Shown: positions 13,018 to 21,754 of the stretch, in pieces | Layout: every line of letters starts with the position of its first letter | Position numbering within the stretch: position 1 is the first letter of the stretch | IMG/VR virus record: IMGVR_UViG_3300037246_000489 | Span: 1 to 25,345 of that record | Strand: one strand, 5' to 3' | DNA length: 25,345 nucleotides | From: a virus | The notes under the pieces: generated by a model | The model's database searches: none | Told to the model about the DNA's origin: nothing | What the model saw: only the letters and a program-made list of their open reading frames with translations | Position numbers and translations under genes: made by a program

Positions 13018-13729
13018 TGCTGCTTCACTGAGGAACCTTGGAGGGGGGCGTGGAGGTTCTGCTCGTCTCGAAGTGGATGAGGATGGCTTCCAGCGCATGG
13101 TGACTGCGATTCAGGCGCTGCCTGTCAACCTCAAGAAGAACACACAGCAATCCGCTGTTGCAATGATCGGTGTTGTGGGCAGGGCTGCTGCAAGCAACTT
13201 TCACTCCTCCATTAGGCGACCCGGCGAGCAGGGTCGTGGCGCAGAGCGTGGCAGACGGACCGGCGATTTCACCTTTGGCGATAAAGACTCTGGCAATACT
13301 TTTCATGGCAATGTATTCGAGATCAAGGAGGGTGTGTTTGGATTCGGCTATCCCAATGTGTCTACAGCGGATTCCAAGACAAAATATGTTTGGCGTTCTC
13401 TTGAATTTGGACTTTCAGGTACACAAAATGCTCCTGAAACTATATTGGGTGATGCCTCACTCTTTCCGCGAGGAACACATATCTTACCGAAGCGATTCTA
13501 TTTCACTACCGGCTCACCGTCTAATGCGGTCCTGGTTATCCCCAAGAAGTTTGCAAGAAAAGGCCCGGAGGGTCAGACGATACTGAAGGGTGGCAAGGCG
13601 AATCCAGGTGCGGGTTTCGAGGGGAAGCACTTCATAGAGCGAGCGTGGCTGTCTACATTGGAACGTCTGCCCCAAGTGTGGAAACGTGACATAGTTGCCA
13701 CTGTCAAGACGTTTGGTAGATCAGCGTAA
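13010..13729 (+). CDS. Minor tail / neck protein, HK97 gp10-like (tentative)
   Basis: This is a 239-residue protein starting at ATG 13010 inside the end of the previous gene; an in-frame ATG at 12953 would overlap 65 bases and is not favoured. A Gly-rich N-terminus precedes a helix 'DGFQRMVTAIQALPVNLKKN' and 'SAVAMIGVVGRAAASNF'. A glycine/arginine loop follows (RRPGEQGRGAERGRRTG). Beta strands occupy the middle, and the end is 'FIERAWLSTLERLPQVWKRD'. A lone helix pair at the start with 'G..FIerAw' near the C-terminus is the plan of HK97 gp10-type tail-completion proteins, though this one is longer than the usual 110-150 residues. It ends the connector operon. No terminator is seen after it. 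Confidence 0.55.
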   Translation: MVSAASLRNLGGGRGGSARLEVDEDGFQRMVTAIQALPVNLKKNTQQSAVAMIGVVGRAAASNFHSSIRRPGEQGRGAERGRRTGDFTFGDKDSGNTFHGNVFEIKEGVFGFGYPNVSTADSKTKYVWRSLEFGLSGTQNAPETILGDASLFPRGTHILPKRFYFTTGSPSNAVLVIPKKFARKGPEGQTILKGGKANPGAGFEGKHFIERAWLSTLERLPQVWKRDIVATVKTFGRSA

Positions 13730-13747
13730 ACTGTCCGTGAGACACAA

Positions 13748-13761
13748 CCTTCACGTGATAG
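13748..13761 (+). promoter_or_regulatory. Palindrome copy 5: ccTTCACGTGATag
   Basis: The core at 13750-13759 matches nine of ten bases of TTCACGTGAA. It lies in the 80-base gap before the major tail gene, 50 bases ahead of the start. GATAGT (13757-13762) overlaps its right half and may be a -10 box, but no -35 is clear. Confidence 0.6.
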
Positions 13762-13809
13762 TCTGTGCTCGACCCAATAAGGGAATACAACTAGGAGAGG
13801 TGAGCCTTT

Positions 13810-14979
13810 ATGGCAATTAAGGGCGGACAGATCCTCCACGTTACTGGTGGATTCGTCATAGACCGCATTCAGACAGGCGGCGTGACCGGGATCAACGTGA
13901 ATGAAGACCGTCTGGAAGAATTGGGTAATACCATAGCAATTGGTACCATACGCGATATTCCTGACCTCACGTTCGAAATCGAATCTTTTGACGTAACCAC
14001 AGAACTGGAATCAATACTCACGGGTGGCATCAACGATGAAGCCGACGCGACATTGTTTGATCTCGCATTGAATGTACCCATCAACGTCATTTCGCCGTTC
14101 AAGGCTTCAGGTGCCCAGACGGTTGACGGTGGTGTGGTTATCCCCTACCTGTCACTTGAGTCGATGAGCTATGCTTTCTCGCTCGGTGATCCAGCAACGC
14201 AGACAGCCACCATGCGTGGAGACTCGGTCTTTTATGTTCCTGGCTCTGTGTATGAGGAAACCTTCGATGGTGATACCACTACCGGACCATTCAACTTCAC
14301 TGACGGCCCTGCGTTCAAGTCCACCATCGGTGGGACTGAGTATTTCGCGCTGTCTGTCACGGTTGATGGCATCAGACAGAAGAACATCATCGACTACACG
14401 GACACTGCTACTGGCGTTACGTTCGAAGCAGGTAGCGAACCTGCTACAGGTACTGACAACATTGTCCTTACCTACGGTTCTGCTGTTGCATCGACGTATG
14501 CGCAGGGTGTACACAACGTCGCTGATCCGATCGGTATTCGTGGACGTGACACGTACATCTCCGTTGATGCTGGCAACAACTGGCTTGGTGTGCAGTCCGG
14601 CAACATTGACTGGTCTGTGTCCCTTGAACGAGACGAGGAGTTCGGTAACTCCTTCATTGTTGCTCAGGACTTTGACATTCCGGATGTTTCCGGTTCGGTC
14701 TCGATGAAGGCTGCTGATGTGAACGCACTGTTCGCACAGATTCAGCTTGTGACTGGATTGACTGGCACTGACATTGCGAATGCTACGGAGGACCCACCCG
14801 AGCTTGACGTTGAGATCATCACCGTCGACTCTGCTGGTGCCACAACCAAGACTTGGATCGTTCCTGATGCCAAGTTCACGGTTCCGTCGCTGCAGGGCTC
14901 GGTTGGTTCTAAGCTTGAGACGGACTTTTCGTTTGTGTCAGCTACGGGCATTCTTGAGGTCTACAAGGCTGACGATTAG
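13810..14979 (+). CDS. Major tail protein (tail tube)
   Basis: This is a 389-residue, beta-rich protein with a strong purine ribosome region (AGGAGAGG at 13793-13800) before ATG 13810, fitting an abundant protein. It is encoded after the connectors and directly before the frameshifted chaperones. The N-terminal 'GGQILHVTGGFVIDRIQTGG' and the C-terminal 'SVGSKLETDFSFVSATGILE' strands frame the tube fold. 'IPDLTFEIESFDVTTELESI' near residue 50 is typical of tube subunits. The middle (residues about 150-230) holds an acidic, Thr/Gly-rich region (EETFDGDTTTGPFNFTDGPA) that may be an outward-facing insertion. The subunits stack as rings around the tape measure. Confidence 0.85.
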   Translation: MAIKGGQILHVTGGFVIDRIQTGGVTGINVNEDRLEELGNTIAIGTIRDIPDLTFEIESFDVTTELESILTGGINDEADATLFDLALNVPINVISPFKASGAQTVDGGVVIPYLSLESMSYAFSLGDPATQTATMRGDSVFYVPGSVYEETFDGDTTTGPFNFTDGPAFKSTIGGTEYFALSVTVDGIRQKNIIDYTDTATGVTFEAGSEPATGTDNIVLTYGSAVASTYAQGVHNVADPIGIRGRDTYISVDAGNNWLGVQSGNIDWSVSLERDEEFGNSFIVAQDFDIPDVSGSVSMKAADVNALFAQIQLVTGLTGTDIANATEDPPELDVEIITVDSAGATTKTWIVPDAKFTVPSLQGSVGSKLETDFSFVSATGILEVYKADD

Positions 14980-14999
14980 TCACTAGCTAAAAGCGCATG

Positions 15000-15034
15000 A
15001 GAAGGAGGGGTGCTGTGACACCTCTCCTTCTTTG
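15000..15034 (+). terminator. Intrinsic terminator after the major tail gene
   Basis: GAAGGAGGGGTG (15001-15012) pairs with CACCTCTCCTTC (15019-15030) over 12 positions (one G-T) around CTGTGA. A15000-T15031 adds a pair, and TT follows. It would raise the ratio of tail tube to chaperone transcripts. Confidence 0.82.
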
Positions 15035-15040
15035 TGTTAC

Positions 15041-15054
15041 CCTTCACGTGAACG
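15041..15054 (+). promoter_or_regulatory. Palindrome copy 6: ccTTCACGTGAAcg
   Basis: An exact TTCACGTGAA lies at 15043-15052, nine bases after the terminator T run and 15 bases before ATG 15068. The abutting TGTTACCC could be a poor -10. Its place right after a terminator repeats the layout at 11128-11172. Confidence 0.72.
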
Positions 15055-15067
15055 ACCGGGAGAATGA

Positions 15068-15925
15068 ATGGCGAAGAATGCCAATGCTAAGAAAGCTGCG
15101 AATGAAAAGCGACCCCACCTGTCTGATCTATTCAAGGTTGGGGAGTTAGTCACTGTCGTTGATAGTGACGACAACGAATACCAAATTTATGTGCGTAGGC
15201 CTTCACCTACACAACTCGAAGAGGCACGTGAACATGCAAATGGCAAGATGGGTCGCTATAAGCGTGCAGCTCGTGACGAGTCATCCGATACGCGTATCGC
15301 ACTAGAGGAGTCGCTGGAGGATCAGGACCGTGATGAATTAATCTCGTCTCGTGCCATATTCGACGGCCCAGAGATCAGGGACATAGCATTCAACGAAGTT
15401 CTGTATGACGAGGACTTGGGTGAGGATTGGGAAACTGACGATCGTTACATAGGAGTTCTTACTGCTGTTACTACGCGTATGGGTGAGATCGAGAAGTACA
15501 ACACAGAGATGAAAGAAGCGGATGCAGACGACCGTATAGACGAAGATGAAGATGCACAATTGAAGGAACTGCTTGTAGAGTACGATCTTTTTCAAAGTCA
15601 GGTGTTAGAGCGTTCCGAAGTTCTTTTGAAAGCCAAGATAGAGGAACGTGGCGACAAGACTGATGAGCAACTTCGCGAAGACATCATCAATGTCACGATT
15701 GATCTTGAGTCCAAAATGATGTGGTATGAAGCGTATCAAGTCCAGATGCTTTACTATGCGTGTCGTTATCCAGACAATAAGCGCAGTCTGTATTTTACTG
15801 AACCCAGTGAGGTTCTTGAGATACCGCAGTACATAAGATCACAACTTTATGACGCATATGAACGTCTTGAGGCTGGGAGCGATGATGTAAAAAACTCGCT
15901 CAGTCTCCCCAGTTCCTCAGCCTAG
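15068..15925 (+). CDS. Tail assembly chaperone, short product (G-like)
   Basis: This is a 285-residue protein. The start ATG 15068 follows GGGAG (15058-15062). It is encoded between the major tail protein and the tape measure, the fixed position of lambda gpG-like chaperones. The N-terminus is basic, followed by a short domain 'LVTVVDSDDNEYQIYVRRPS', then a long acidic helical middle and a helical C-terminus with 'YEAYQVQMLYYACRYPDNK' and 'IPQYIRSQLYDAYERLEAG'. The protein wraps the tape measure and recruits tube subunits. At 285 residues it is longer than lambda gpG (140), as is common in actinophages. Codon 276 lies in a slippery site, so part of the ribosomes shift to the -1 frame. Confidence 0.85.
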   Translation: MAKNANAKKAANEKRPHLSDLFKVGELVTVVDSDDNEYQIYVRRPSPTQLEEAREHANGKMGRYKRAARDESSDTRIALEESLEDQDRDELISSRAIFDGPEIRDIAFNEVLYDEDLGEDWETDDRYIGVLTAVTTRMGEIEKYNTEMKEADADDRIDEDEDAQLKELLVEYDLFQSQVLERSEVLLKAKIEERGDKTDEQLREDIINVTIDLESKMMWYEAYQVQMLYYACRYPDNKRSLYFTEPSEVLEIPQYIRSQLYDAYERLEAGSDDVKNSLSLPSSSA

Positions 15926-16248
15926 TTCGAGGCGTCAAGGGAATTGGAGGAGGCTTTTCAGCCTTCTGGGAAGGATCTGTAGAGGATTCACCATGGCCTA
16001 TCAGTATGGCCGTGAATCATGCACTCACGGTGATAAGCTGGCATGAGAACTTGCCAAAGGATGAACAACCACCCCGAAGCATATGGCATAGCGGGGATCT
16101 GGTTGATAAGTGGTTCAGGAACGTTGAGGACAAGAGGTCGGCTAAGTATGGCGATTCGGGCAAGTCGCGTTCTCGCTATGAGGATGCTGATGAATCACCT
16201 ACTGGTATGACGACTAATGAACTAGCGGAATCCTATAGGCCCAAGTAA
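15068..16248 (+). CDS. Tail assembly chaperone, -1 frameshift product (GT-like)
   Basis: This is the longer product, joined as 15068-15895 and 15895-16248, 393 residues in all. The -1 frame is open from 15886 to the stop at 16246-16248. After N276 it continues 'LAQSPQFLSLVRGVKGIGGG' and later 'WPISMAVNHALTVISWHENL', then a polar end. A separate start at ATG 16006 inside this stretch has no good ribosome site, which supports frameshifting over an independent gene. In lambda and most long-tailed phages the T extension binds the tail tube protein while the G part binds the tape measure. The stop overlaps the tape measure start (TAATG). Confidence 0.85.
15875..15947 (+). promoter_or_regulatory. 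Programmed -1 frameshift site with stimulatory elements
   Basis: The slippery heptamer A-AAA-AAC is at 15889-15895, in the right phase with the chaperone frame. GGGAG (15875-15879), nine bases upstream, resembles the internal ribosome-site stimulator of dnaX. Downstream, 15909-15917 can pair with 15939-15947 (nine pairs, two of them G-T), with an inner GCCT/AGGC helix at 15920-15933 that contains the zero-frame stop. Confidence 0.85.
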
Positions 16249-19200
16249 TGGCGTTACCAGAACTCGGTACCAAATTTGTCTTAGATATTACGGACTTCCA
16301 GGCGAAGTCCAAGATCCTTGTTCAGGAAATGAACAGGCTCAAGGAGGGTCTGAAATCCGTAACAGGAGATGACAGAGCTGGGAAGAACCTCGACAAGCTC
16401 GGAGTTAGCTATCGCAGGATAACTCGTGAACTCAAAGAGCAACTCAGAGTCCTCGAACAACTTGAGTCTTTACGCGCTGCGGGTGGCAGGGGCTCTAGGG
16501 CATTAGGCGCCGGTGCCGGGAAGGCACTGAGTGCTGCCGGAGTTGTTGGAGCAGGGGGCAAGCTAACACCGGGTAGGGGTCGCGGTGATGCAGGGGCAAG
16601 AGTATCGGTAGAGCAGATTGACAAGGCTATTGTCGCAACTACTGCCAGCATAAGGCTGCTTGGCGAGGAACAAGCAGAAGCTTTTGGTGCCTTTGATGCA
16701 CAGGCAGCTAAAGCTGGTGCAGCGTACGCCTTCGTAGATCAGCGAGTTCAAGAGCTGATATCTCACATTCAGCAGATGCAAGCCCTCACTAGAGGTGGCG
16801 CAGAAGCGAACCTACGTGCGGGCTTGGCTTCCGGAGCAGAATCTCAGATAGCACAGATCGACCAACAGATCAGAGAGATTCGAGCGGCTAATGCAGCACA
16901 AAGCAACCAGAGAAGGCAGAAGAACCTTGAAGCTGTACCGGCTCTCTTGCGTAGAGCTAACAATCTGCGGAAAGAAGGCAAGTCTCTCGAAAGACAGATA
17001 ACAAGGGAGACAAATAGACAGGCTGTTGCTGCTGTTAAAGGAGTAGACGCTACCGAGAAGCAGGTACAAGCTCTTTCACTCCTGCGTCAACGTCGGTTTG
17101 AGTCTGCTCAGGACGAAGATGCTTTACGTCGCAAAGCAAGAAGACCGCAGGATTTGGAGGCTGGCGATCTAAAGCAGGCCGGGCAAGACAAAGATATTGA
17201 GGAGCTTGGTCGTAGAAGGAAAGCGCTACTCGACTTCAGCAATAATGCTCTGAAGAAGAGTGGCGATTTCATAGGTCAGAATTCCAAACTGATAGCAGAC
17301 GAACTCTCACTGATCAAAACTCGTAATACCGAACTTCTTCTTGGTGTAAAACACGAGGACCAACGGAATCAGCTTATTGCGGAGAATGCACGGTCTCAAG
17401 ACAGGATCGGTCGCGAAACTGCGCGTTTGTCTGCTAAGGGTGGCGACCTTCAAGGGGCGTTCGACGCTAACCGAATAAAGCAAGCAGTCAGTAAAGCCCG
17501 TCCCGGCATAAACAGGCTGTTTGAAAATGTGTTTCAAGACATGGGTCGTAGATTCACAGCGACTTTGCAGTTCGCTATCTCTGGCGCAGCCATTTTCGGT
17601 GCCCAGAAGCTGGTCAGGGAGTTTTTTGAAGCTGCGATAGATGTTGAGCGGGCGTTTGCAGACATCGAGAGTGCCCTTGAGTTTGATATTGAGGCACCTA
17701 GGAACACAACGGAGTTCAAACTTGAGGTTGAGTCTGTTCGTAGGGAGATTCTGCTTCTTGCAGATACCTACAACGTCCTTCCAGTTGAGGCGAACAAGGC
17801 TGCGTTCGTGATGATCTCACGCTTCAAGGATACGGGCAATGCGATGATCGCGCTTCGTGCTCAACTTCTTGCCACCAAGGTGTCGACGATAGATCAGTCC
17901 GAGACTTTGCGTGCATTGACTGCTGTGGCAGAGGGTTTCTCTGCTGCGGTGTTCGACGGTACCGGCATTCTCGACCTGAACGAAAGATTGCTGCGCAGAG
18001 AAGCTATTGCAGCCAGTCTGTATGGTCGTGCCCTTGACCTCGCAGTCCAGATCCAGCAAAAGTTTGGTGTAGAGGTTGAGGACACACTTGAGGGTGGTGC
18101 TCGTGCTACGGAAGTGTTTCGTCAAATGGGCTTCACGATGGAGGAGACATTCGCGATTGTCGCTGCTACCTCACGTGAACTTGGCCAAACAGGGCAGCAG
18201 GTCGCTGAGCGGTTGAACCGTTCGTTGGGTCAGTTGACAGACCCCAAGATCAGGGATGCATTGCTGGATCTTGCTGGTGCGTCCTCTGCATTCAACATCG
18301 AGATACGTGATTTTGATACTGGAGCCAGAGCGTGGGAGAGGATCGTTGACCAGTTCGAGAGGCTGGAAAATGTCGATCCCAAGTCGGCACAAAAGGTTCT
18401 ACAGATCATTGGTCAGCGTCGTGAACTTGAGGCTGTGGCTGCAGCGTTGGGTACTTCTGATCTCCAAGCGTCAATTGTTGCTGGTGCAAGTGCTGCTGCT
18501 GGTGCGGCAGATCAAAGGTTTGCGTTCTTGAGTCGAACCATATCTGAATTGATTGCTTCCATATCTGTAGGGTTCCAGTCGCTGGCGCAAAACTTCGAAC
18601 GACTGGGCGGCATCAGTTCATTCAAGATTCTTCTTACAACCGTAGAAACGCTCATCAAGGCAATGAACAGCATGCTTGAGATATTGCTTCTCGCGAAGGA
18701 TGCGCTTGATTCATTCTCGGGTGTCCCGTTTGGTTCGGTCATTTCGAAGTTTGCGTTACTTACTCTGGCTGTTGGTGGTGCGTTGCGTGTCGCTCTTGCT
18801 TTGAGAAAGACGTTTACCAAGCTGACAACACAGAAGGGATTCTTGTCTGGGTTCTTTAGGCTGGGCGGGGGCGACACTCCCGAAGCTTTCCTATTGGCAC
18901 AAACTGCTCGTCAAAATGCATTGAGTGCGGGCCGTTTCCCCGGTCGAGGCGCCGTTGCTGCTGGTAAGTCTCTCGGAGGTTCGGCGGCTTCTGCAGTATC
19001 AGCTCATCCCGTTATCGCCATGGCTGCTGCTGCTGCTGTTGCAGCGCTTTCGCTGAAAGCCCTGCACGATGCTGGTAAGGCACTTGAGAAGTCATTCAAA
19101 GAGGGATCCGATTCCATCAAGCAAGCTTCTATTGAAGCTCGCAGAAGGATTGCAGATGAAGACCTAACAGGCAGGGAAGCTGACTTGGTCAGACAGGAGC

Positions 19201-21377
19201 TTCGTGTAGAGGCTATCAAGGGTCTTGCCGCGACTACGACTGTTGGACAGCCTGGACTTCTAGAAATGCTCGGAGCAGCGGGTCTTGCTGGTGTTGCAGG
19301 GAGTGTCGGGATCATTCCTACGGCTATTTCTGGTGTTGCGGGTGGACCCGATCCTTTCGCTCCGTTACGTGAGGTAGCTGCTCGTTCACACAATCCACAG
19401 AACATCCCCGGAACTCAGCAGTATTGGGCGAGGTTGCTGGAGGAGTCCACTGAGCAATTCCTGAGAACACAGTCAGAAGAAATTCGAGACGCTATAAGCG
19501 ATATTCCGGAGCCAACAGAGCCACTGGATAGCAGCGCAATTCTTGCAATAGCTGCGGCAGCAAACGTGGGTTTCGGACGTAGGGGTGGTAAGGGTGTTCT
19601 TGAGTTGGCTCGTGAGGCATTAAACGAGAAACTTAATGAAGCACTTGCTGAACTTGCAGACGATGCAGGTAAATCCCAGTCGGAACGGGACATTGATACT
19701 GCGAATGTGATAACGGTCTTTGCTGAAATCCAACAGGTCATTAATGAGGTTGTCAATGCGTATGAGGACTTCATAACAGAGTCCGGTCAAAGCATTAACC
19801 AGTTGAATAATGCACTTGCTGGTCTTGACAACGACATTTTCCTAGGTCGAGAAACAGCTCAAAGCGCGGCAACGGAGGCGTTACGTATATCTAAGAATCT
19901 ACGTACTGCATCAGAAGATTTTGAAGCCACGGGCGATACCGAAGAGGCTGCTAGGGCTCGGGAAGATTCTGAGAAGGCGTACATAGATGGTCTACGCAGA
20001 CAGGAAAAGAACGCACAGGATGCTGTTTCAAGACGTACTTTCTTTGCAGATCAGGAGACCCAACTTTCTGAGTCGATAATAAGTTTGAGACAAGATCGAG
20101 CGGACGCTGAGGATCGAGGCGAGGACACACTCCATCTGGATGATCAGATACGAGAGGAAGTGAAGCAGCTACGTGACGTGAGACGTTCCAACTCAACCGC
20201 AGTTAAGCAGCACCGTATAGCAATGGCACGTTCCTTCGCAGAGAAAGATGCTGCTACTCGTGATTACATAAAGGAACTTCGGCGTCAAGCTATTGCCGAA
20301 CGAGAGGTCTTGGGTAATAACCAGCTTGCGAACGAATTGGAACGCACGGCGGAACTAGCGGAGAAGCAGCGTATAGACGATGCTCGTGAAGAAGCGATCG
20401 CAGCACGCGAGGCCCAGATACGACTTAACGCTCCTGCTTTGTCTGGTTCAGCAAGGCTGATTGCGCAGATATCTGCCGTGAAGTCCAGGATTGCGAACGC
20501 CCAGAAAGACAACGACTCCACAAGGATTGCAACACTCACTGTTGAACTTCGCGAATTGCTGGCACAGCAGGCACAGAATGAGCTTCAGAAATTAACGGCG
20601 CTCACCCTGTCGAAGGTGTCTGTTCGTGATTCTTTAGGGCAGATTTTGGTACAACTTTCTTCCCTTGAAAGGGAAGCCGAGCTTACTGCAATCATATTTG
20701 GCGATACATCAAAGGAGTTCCTTAATGCTTCAAGGGCAGTCCTAGAGACGAAAGCTACGATTCAGAATATGGCCCTTGATCTTGAGTCCATCAATAGGCA
20801 GTTGGCAGGTGATTTTGACGTTACAAGCTCGCTTGATGCGGCAAATGAGGACTACATACGGGTGATGCGCGCCCTTCAAATCCCAGACTTGGGCCCTATC
20901 GAAGAAGCCGGACTGTTGCTTGAAAAGAAGAACGCCATAGCTGCGCAGATTGCGGCCCAATTTGATGAGGGGTTGTTCAATCTGAAGTTCCAGTTCGAGC
21001 GCGGAGATCTCGGCCTAAATGGTTACATCGCCAGTCTCAAAACCATGCTTGCAGAAGTGGATATCAGCACGGATGCAGGAAAGAAGCTCTGGATACAAAT
21101 CAATGGGCTCATAGATGGTTTGGTAGACGATATCTCTGGTGCAGCCTTCAACATCCCCGGCCAGATACGCCTTCCAACCCTGTTTGAGGTCCGACGTGCG
21201 GTGCAGGCCGAGTCGTTGGGTGTCAACTATCTCGACAACAGGGATCAGACGATCAATGTGTTTATCAGTGACGACGTTCAGGCGGATGTCGTGTTTGACG
21301 CTATCGCTGGTGCATTCGAAGTAGAAGACCTGCGTAATGCTCCGGGCGGAGCAGGTATAACTTTGGGGGTCTTGTAA
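16248..21377 (+). CDS. Tape measure protein
   Basis: This is a 1709-residue protein, the longest gene in the window, and it starts in TAATG overlap with the chaperone extension. It is the ruler that sets tail length and is ejected with the DNA. Residues 1-430 are long charged helices (coiled coil). From about residue 436, 'FTATLQFAISGAAIFGAQKL' opens a TP901-like tape measure core (to about 690) with 'MGFTMEETFAIVAATSRELG'. Hydrophobic, membrane-like segments occur near 830 (ISKFALLTLAVGGALRVALA), 920 (VIAMAAAAAVAALSLKAL) and 1003 (LGAAGLAGVAGSVGIIPTAI). Residues 1100-1640 are again coiled coil. I see no lytic domain inside. At about 0.15 nm per residue the tail would be near 250 nm. Confidence 0.95.
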   Translation: MALPELGTKFVLDITDFQAKSKILVQEMNRLKEGLKSVTGDDRAGKNLDKLGVSYRRITRELKEQLRVLEQLESLRAAGGRGSRALGAGAGKALSAAGVVGAGGKLTPGRGRGDAGARVSVEQIDKAIVATTASIRLLGEEQAEAFGAFDAQAAKAGAAYAFVDQRVQELISHIQQMQALTRGGAEANLRAGLASGAESQIAQIDQQIREIRAANAAQSNQRRQKNLEAVPALLRRANNLRKEGKSLERQITRETNRQAVAAVKGVDATEKQVQALSLLRQRRFESAQDEDALRRKARRPQDLEAGDLKQAGQDKDIEELGRRRKALLDFSNNALKKSGDFIGQNSKLIADELSLIKTRNTELLLGVKHEDQRNQLIAENARSQDRIGRETARLSAKGGDLQGAFDANRIKQAVSKARPGINRLFENVFQDMGRRFTATLQFAISGAAIFGAQKLVREFFEAAIDVERAFADIESALEFDIEAPRNTTEFKLEVESVRREILLLADTYNVLPVEANKAAFVMISRFKDTGNAMIALRAQLLATKVSTIDQSETLRALTAVAEGFSAAVFDGTGILDLNERLLRREAIAASLYGRALDLAVQIQQKFGVEVEDTLEGGARATEVFRQMGFTMEETFAIVAATSRELGQTGQQVAERLNRSLGQLTDPKIRDALLDLAGASSAFNIEIRDFDTGARAWERIVDQFERLENVDPKSAQKVLQIIGQRRELEAVAAALGTSDLQASIVAGASAAAGAADQRFAFLSRTISELIASISVGFQSLAQNFERLGGISSFKILLTTVETLIKAMNSMLEILLLAKDALDSFSGVPFGSVISKFALLTLAVGGALRVALALRKTFTKLTTQKGFLSGFFRLGGGDTPEAFLLAQTARQNALSAGRFPGRGAVAAGKSLGGSAASAVSAHPVIAMAAAAAVAALSLKALHDAGKALEKSFKEGSDSIKQASIEARRRIADEDLTGREADLVRQELRVEAIKGLAATTTVGQPGLLEMLGAAGLAGVAGSVGIIPTAISGVAGGPDPFAPLREVAARSHNPQNIPGTQQYWARLLEESTEQFLRTQSEEIRDAISDIPEPTEPLDSSAILAIAAAANVGFGRRGGKGVLELAREALNEKLNEALAELADDAGKSQSERDIDTANVITVFAEIQQVINEVVNAYEDFITESGQSINQLNNALAGLDNDIFLGRETAQSAATEALRISKNLRTASEDFEATGDTEEAARAREDSEKAYIDGLRRQEKNAQDAVSRRTFFADQETQLSESIISLRQDRADAEDRGEDTLHLDDQIREEVKQLRDVRRSNSTAVKQHRIAMARSFAEKDAATRDYIKELRRQAIAEREVLGNNQLANELERTAELAEKQRIDDAREEAIAAREAQIRLNAPALSGSARLIAQISAVKSRIANAQKDNDSTRIATLTVELRELLAQQAQNELQKLTALTLSKVSVRDSLGQILVQLSSLEREAELTAIIFGDTSKEFLNASRAVLETKATIQNMALDLESINRQLAGDFDVTSSLDAANEDYIRVMRALQIPDLGPIEEAGLLLEKKNAIAAQIAAQFDEGLFNLKFQFERGDLGLNGYIASLKTMLAEVDISTDAGKKLWIQINGLIDGLVDDISGAAFNIPGQIRLPTLFEVRRAVQAESLGVNYLDNRDQTINVFISDDVQADVVFDAIAGAFEVEDLRNAPGGAGITLGVL

Positions 21378-21754
21378 TGGCACAGTGGACTATCACCGAC
21401 AACTCGACGGGCTCCCCTGTTGTGTGGACGTTCCCGATGAATCCGATTGAGTTCGATCACCCCGGTAGAAAAGCAAGCATTCAGATCGAAACCACGACTG
21501 GATCTATCGGTGGGACGATCCTCTTTCAGGGTCGTGATGGGGTGCCTGTCTTAACGTTCGGGGGAACGATCAATAGCGCTACGTTCTACTCTGAGTTGAG
21601 AGCGGAGCTTGACAAGTGGAATGACCTCATCCTGACTGACGATCAGGGTGCGACATGGAACATCATTGTTGACTCATATTCGATGCAAAGAAAGAAGTCC
21701 TCCCTTAACCAACACCGCTATTCGTACAACGTTACGTGTAAGGTGTTGGTGTGA
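21377..21754 (+). CDS. Minor tail protein, possibly distal tail (Dit position)
   Basis: This is a 125-residue protein whose ATG overlaps the tape measure stop (TAATG), and whose own stop overlaps the next start (GTGA). It is rich in beta strands: 'QWTITDNSTGSPVVWTF', 'ASIQIETTTGSIGGTILFQG', 'VPVLTFGGTINSATFYSELR' and 'WNIIVDSYSMQRKKSSLN', then 'YSYNVTCKVLV'. The gene after the tape measure usually encodes the distal tail protein or a tail tip adaptor. At 125 residues it is shorter than a typical Dit (200-250), so it may be only the ring-forming core or another hub adaptor. Tail tip location is inferred from order. Confidence 0.68.
   Translation: MAQWTITDNSTGSPVVWTFPMNPIEFDHPGRKASIQIETTTGSIGGTILFQGRDGVPVLTFGGTINSATFYSELRAELDKWNDLILTDDQGATWNIIVDSYSMQRKKSSLNQHRYSYNVTCKVLV

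Noticed and set aside
16006-16248. Separate 80-residue gene from ATG 16006
   Set aside because: It has no ribosome site, and the same frame is open back to the slippery heptamer, so it is the -1 extension of the tail chaperone.
18171-18180. CTCACGTGAA inside the tape measure gene
   Set aside because: It has nine of ten palindrome bases but lies mid-gene (codons for S-R-E) with no nearby start or promoter. I treat it as chance.
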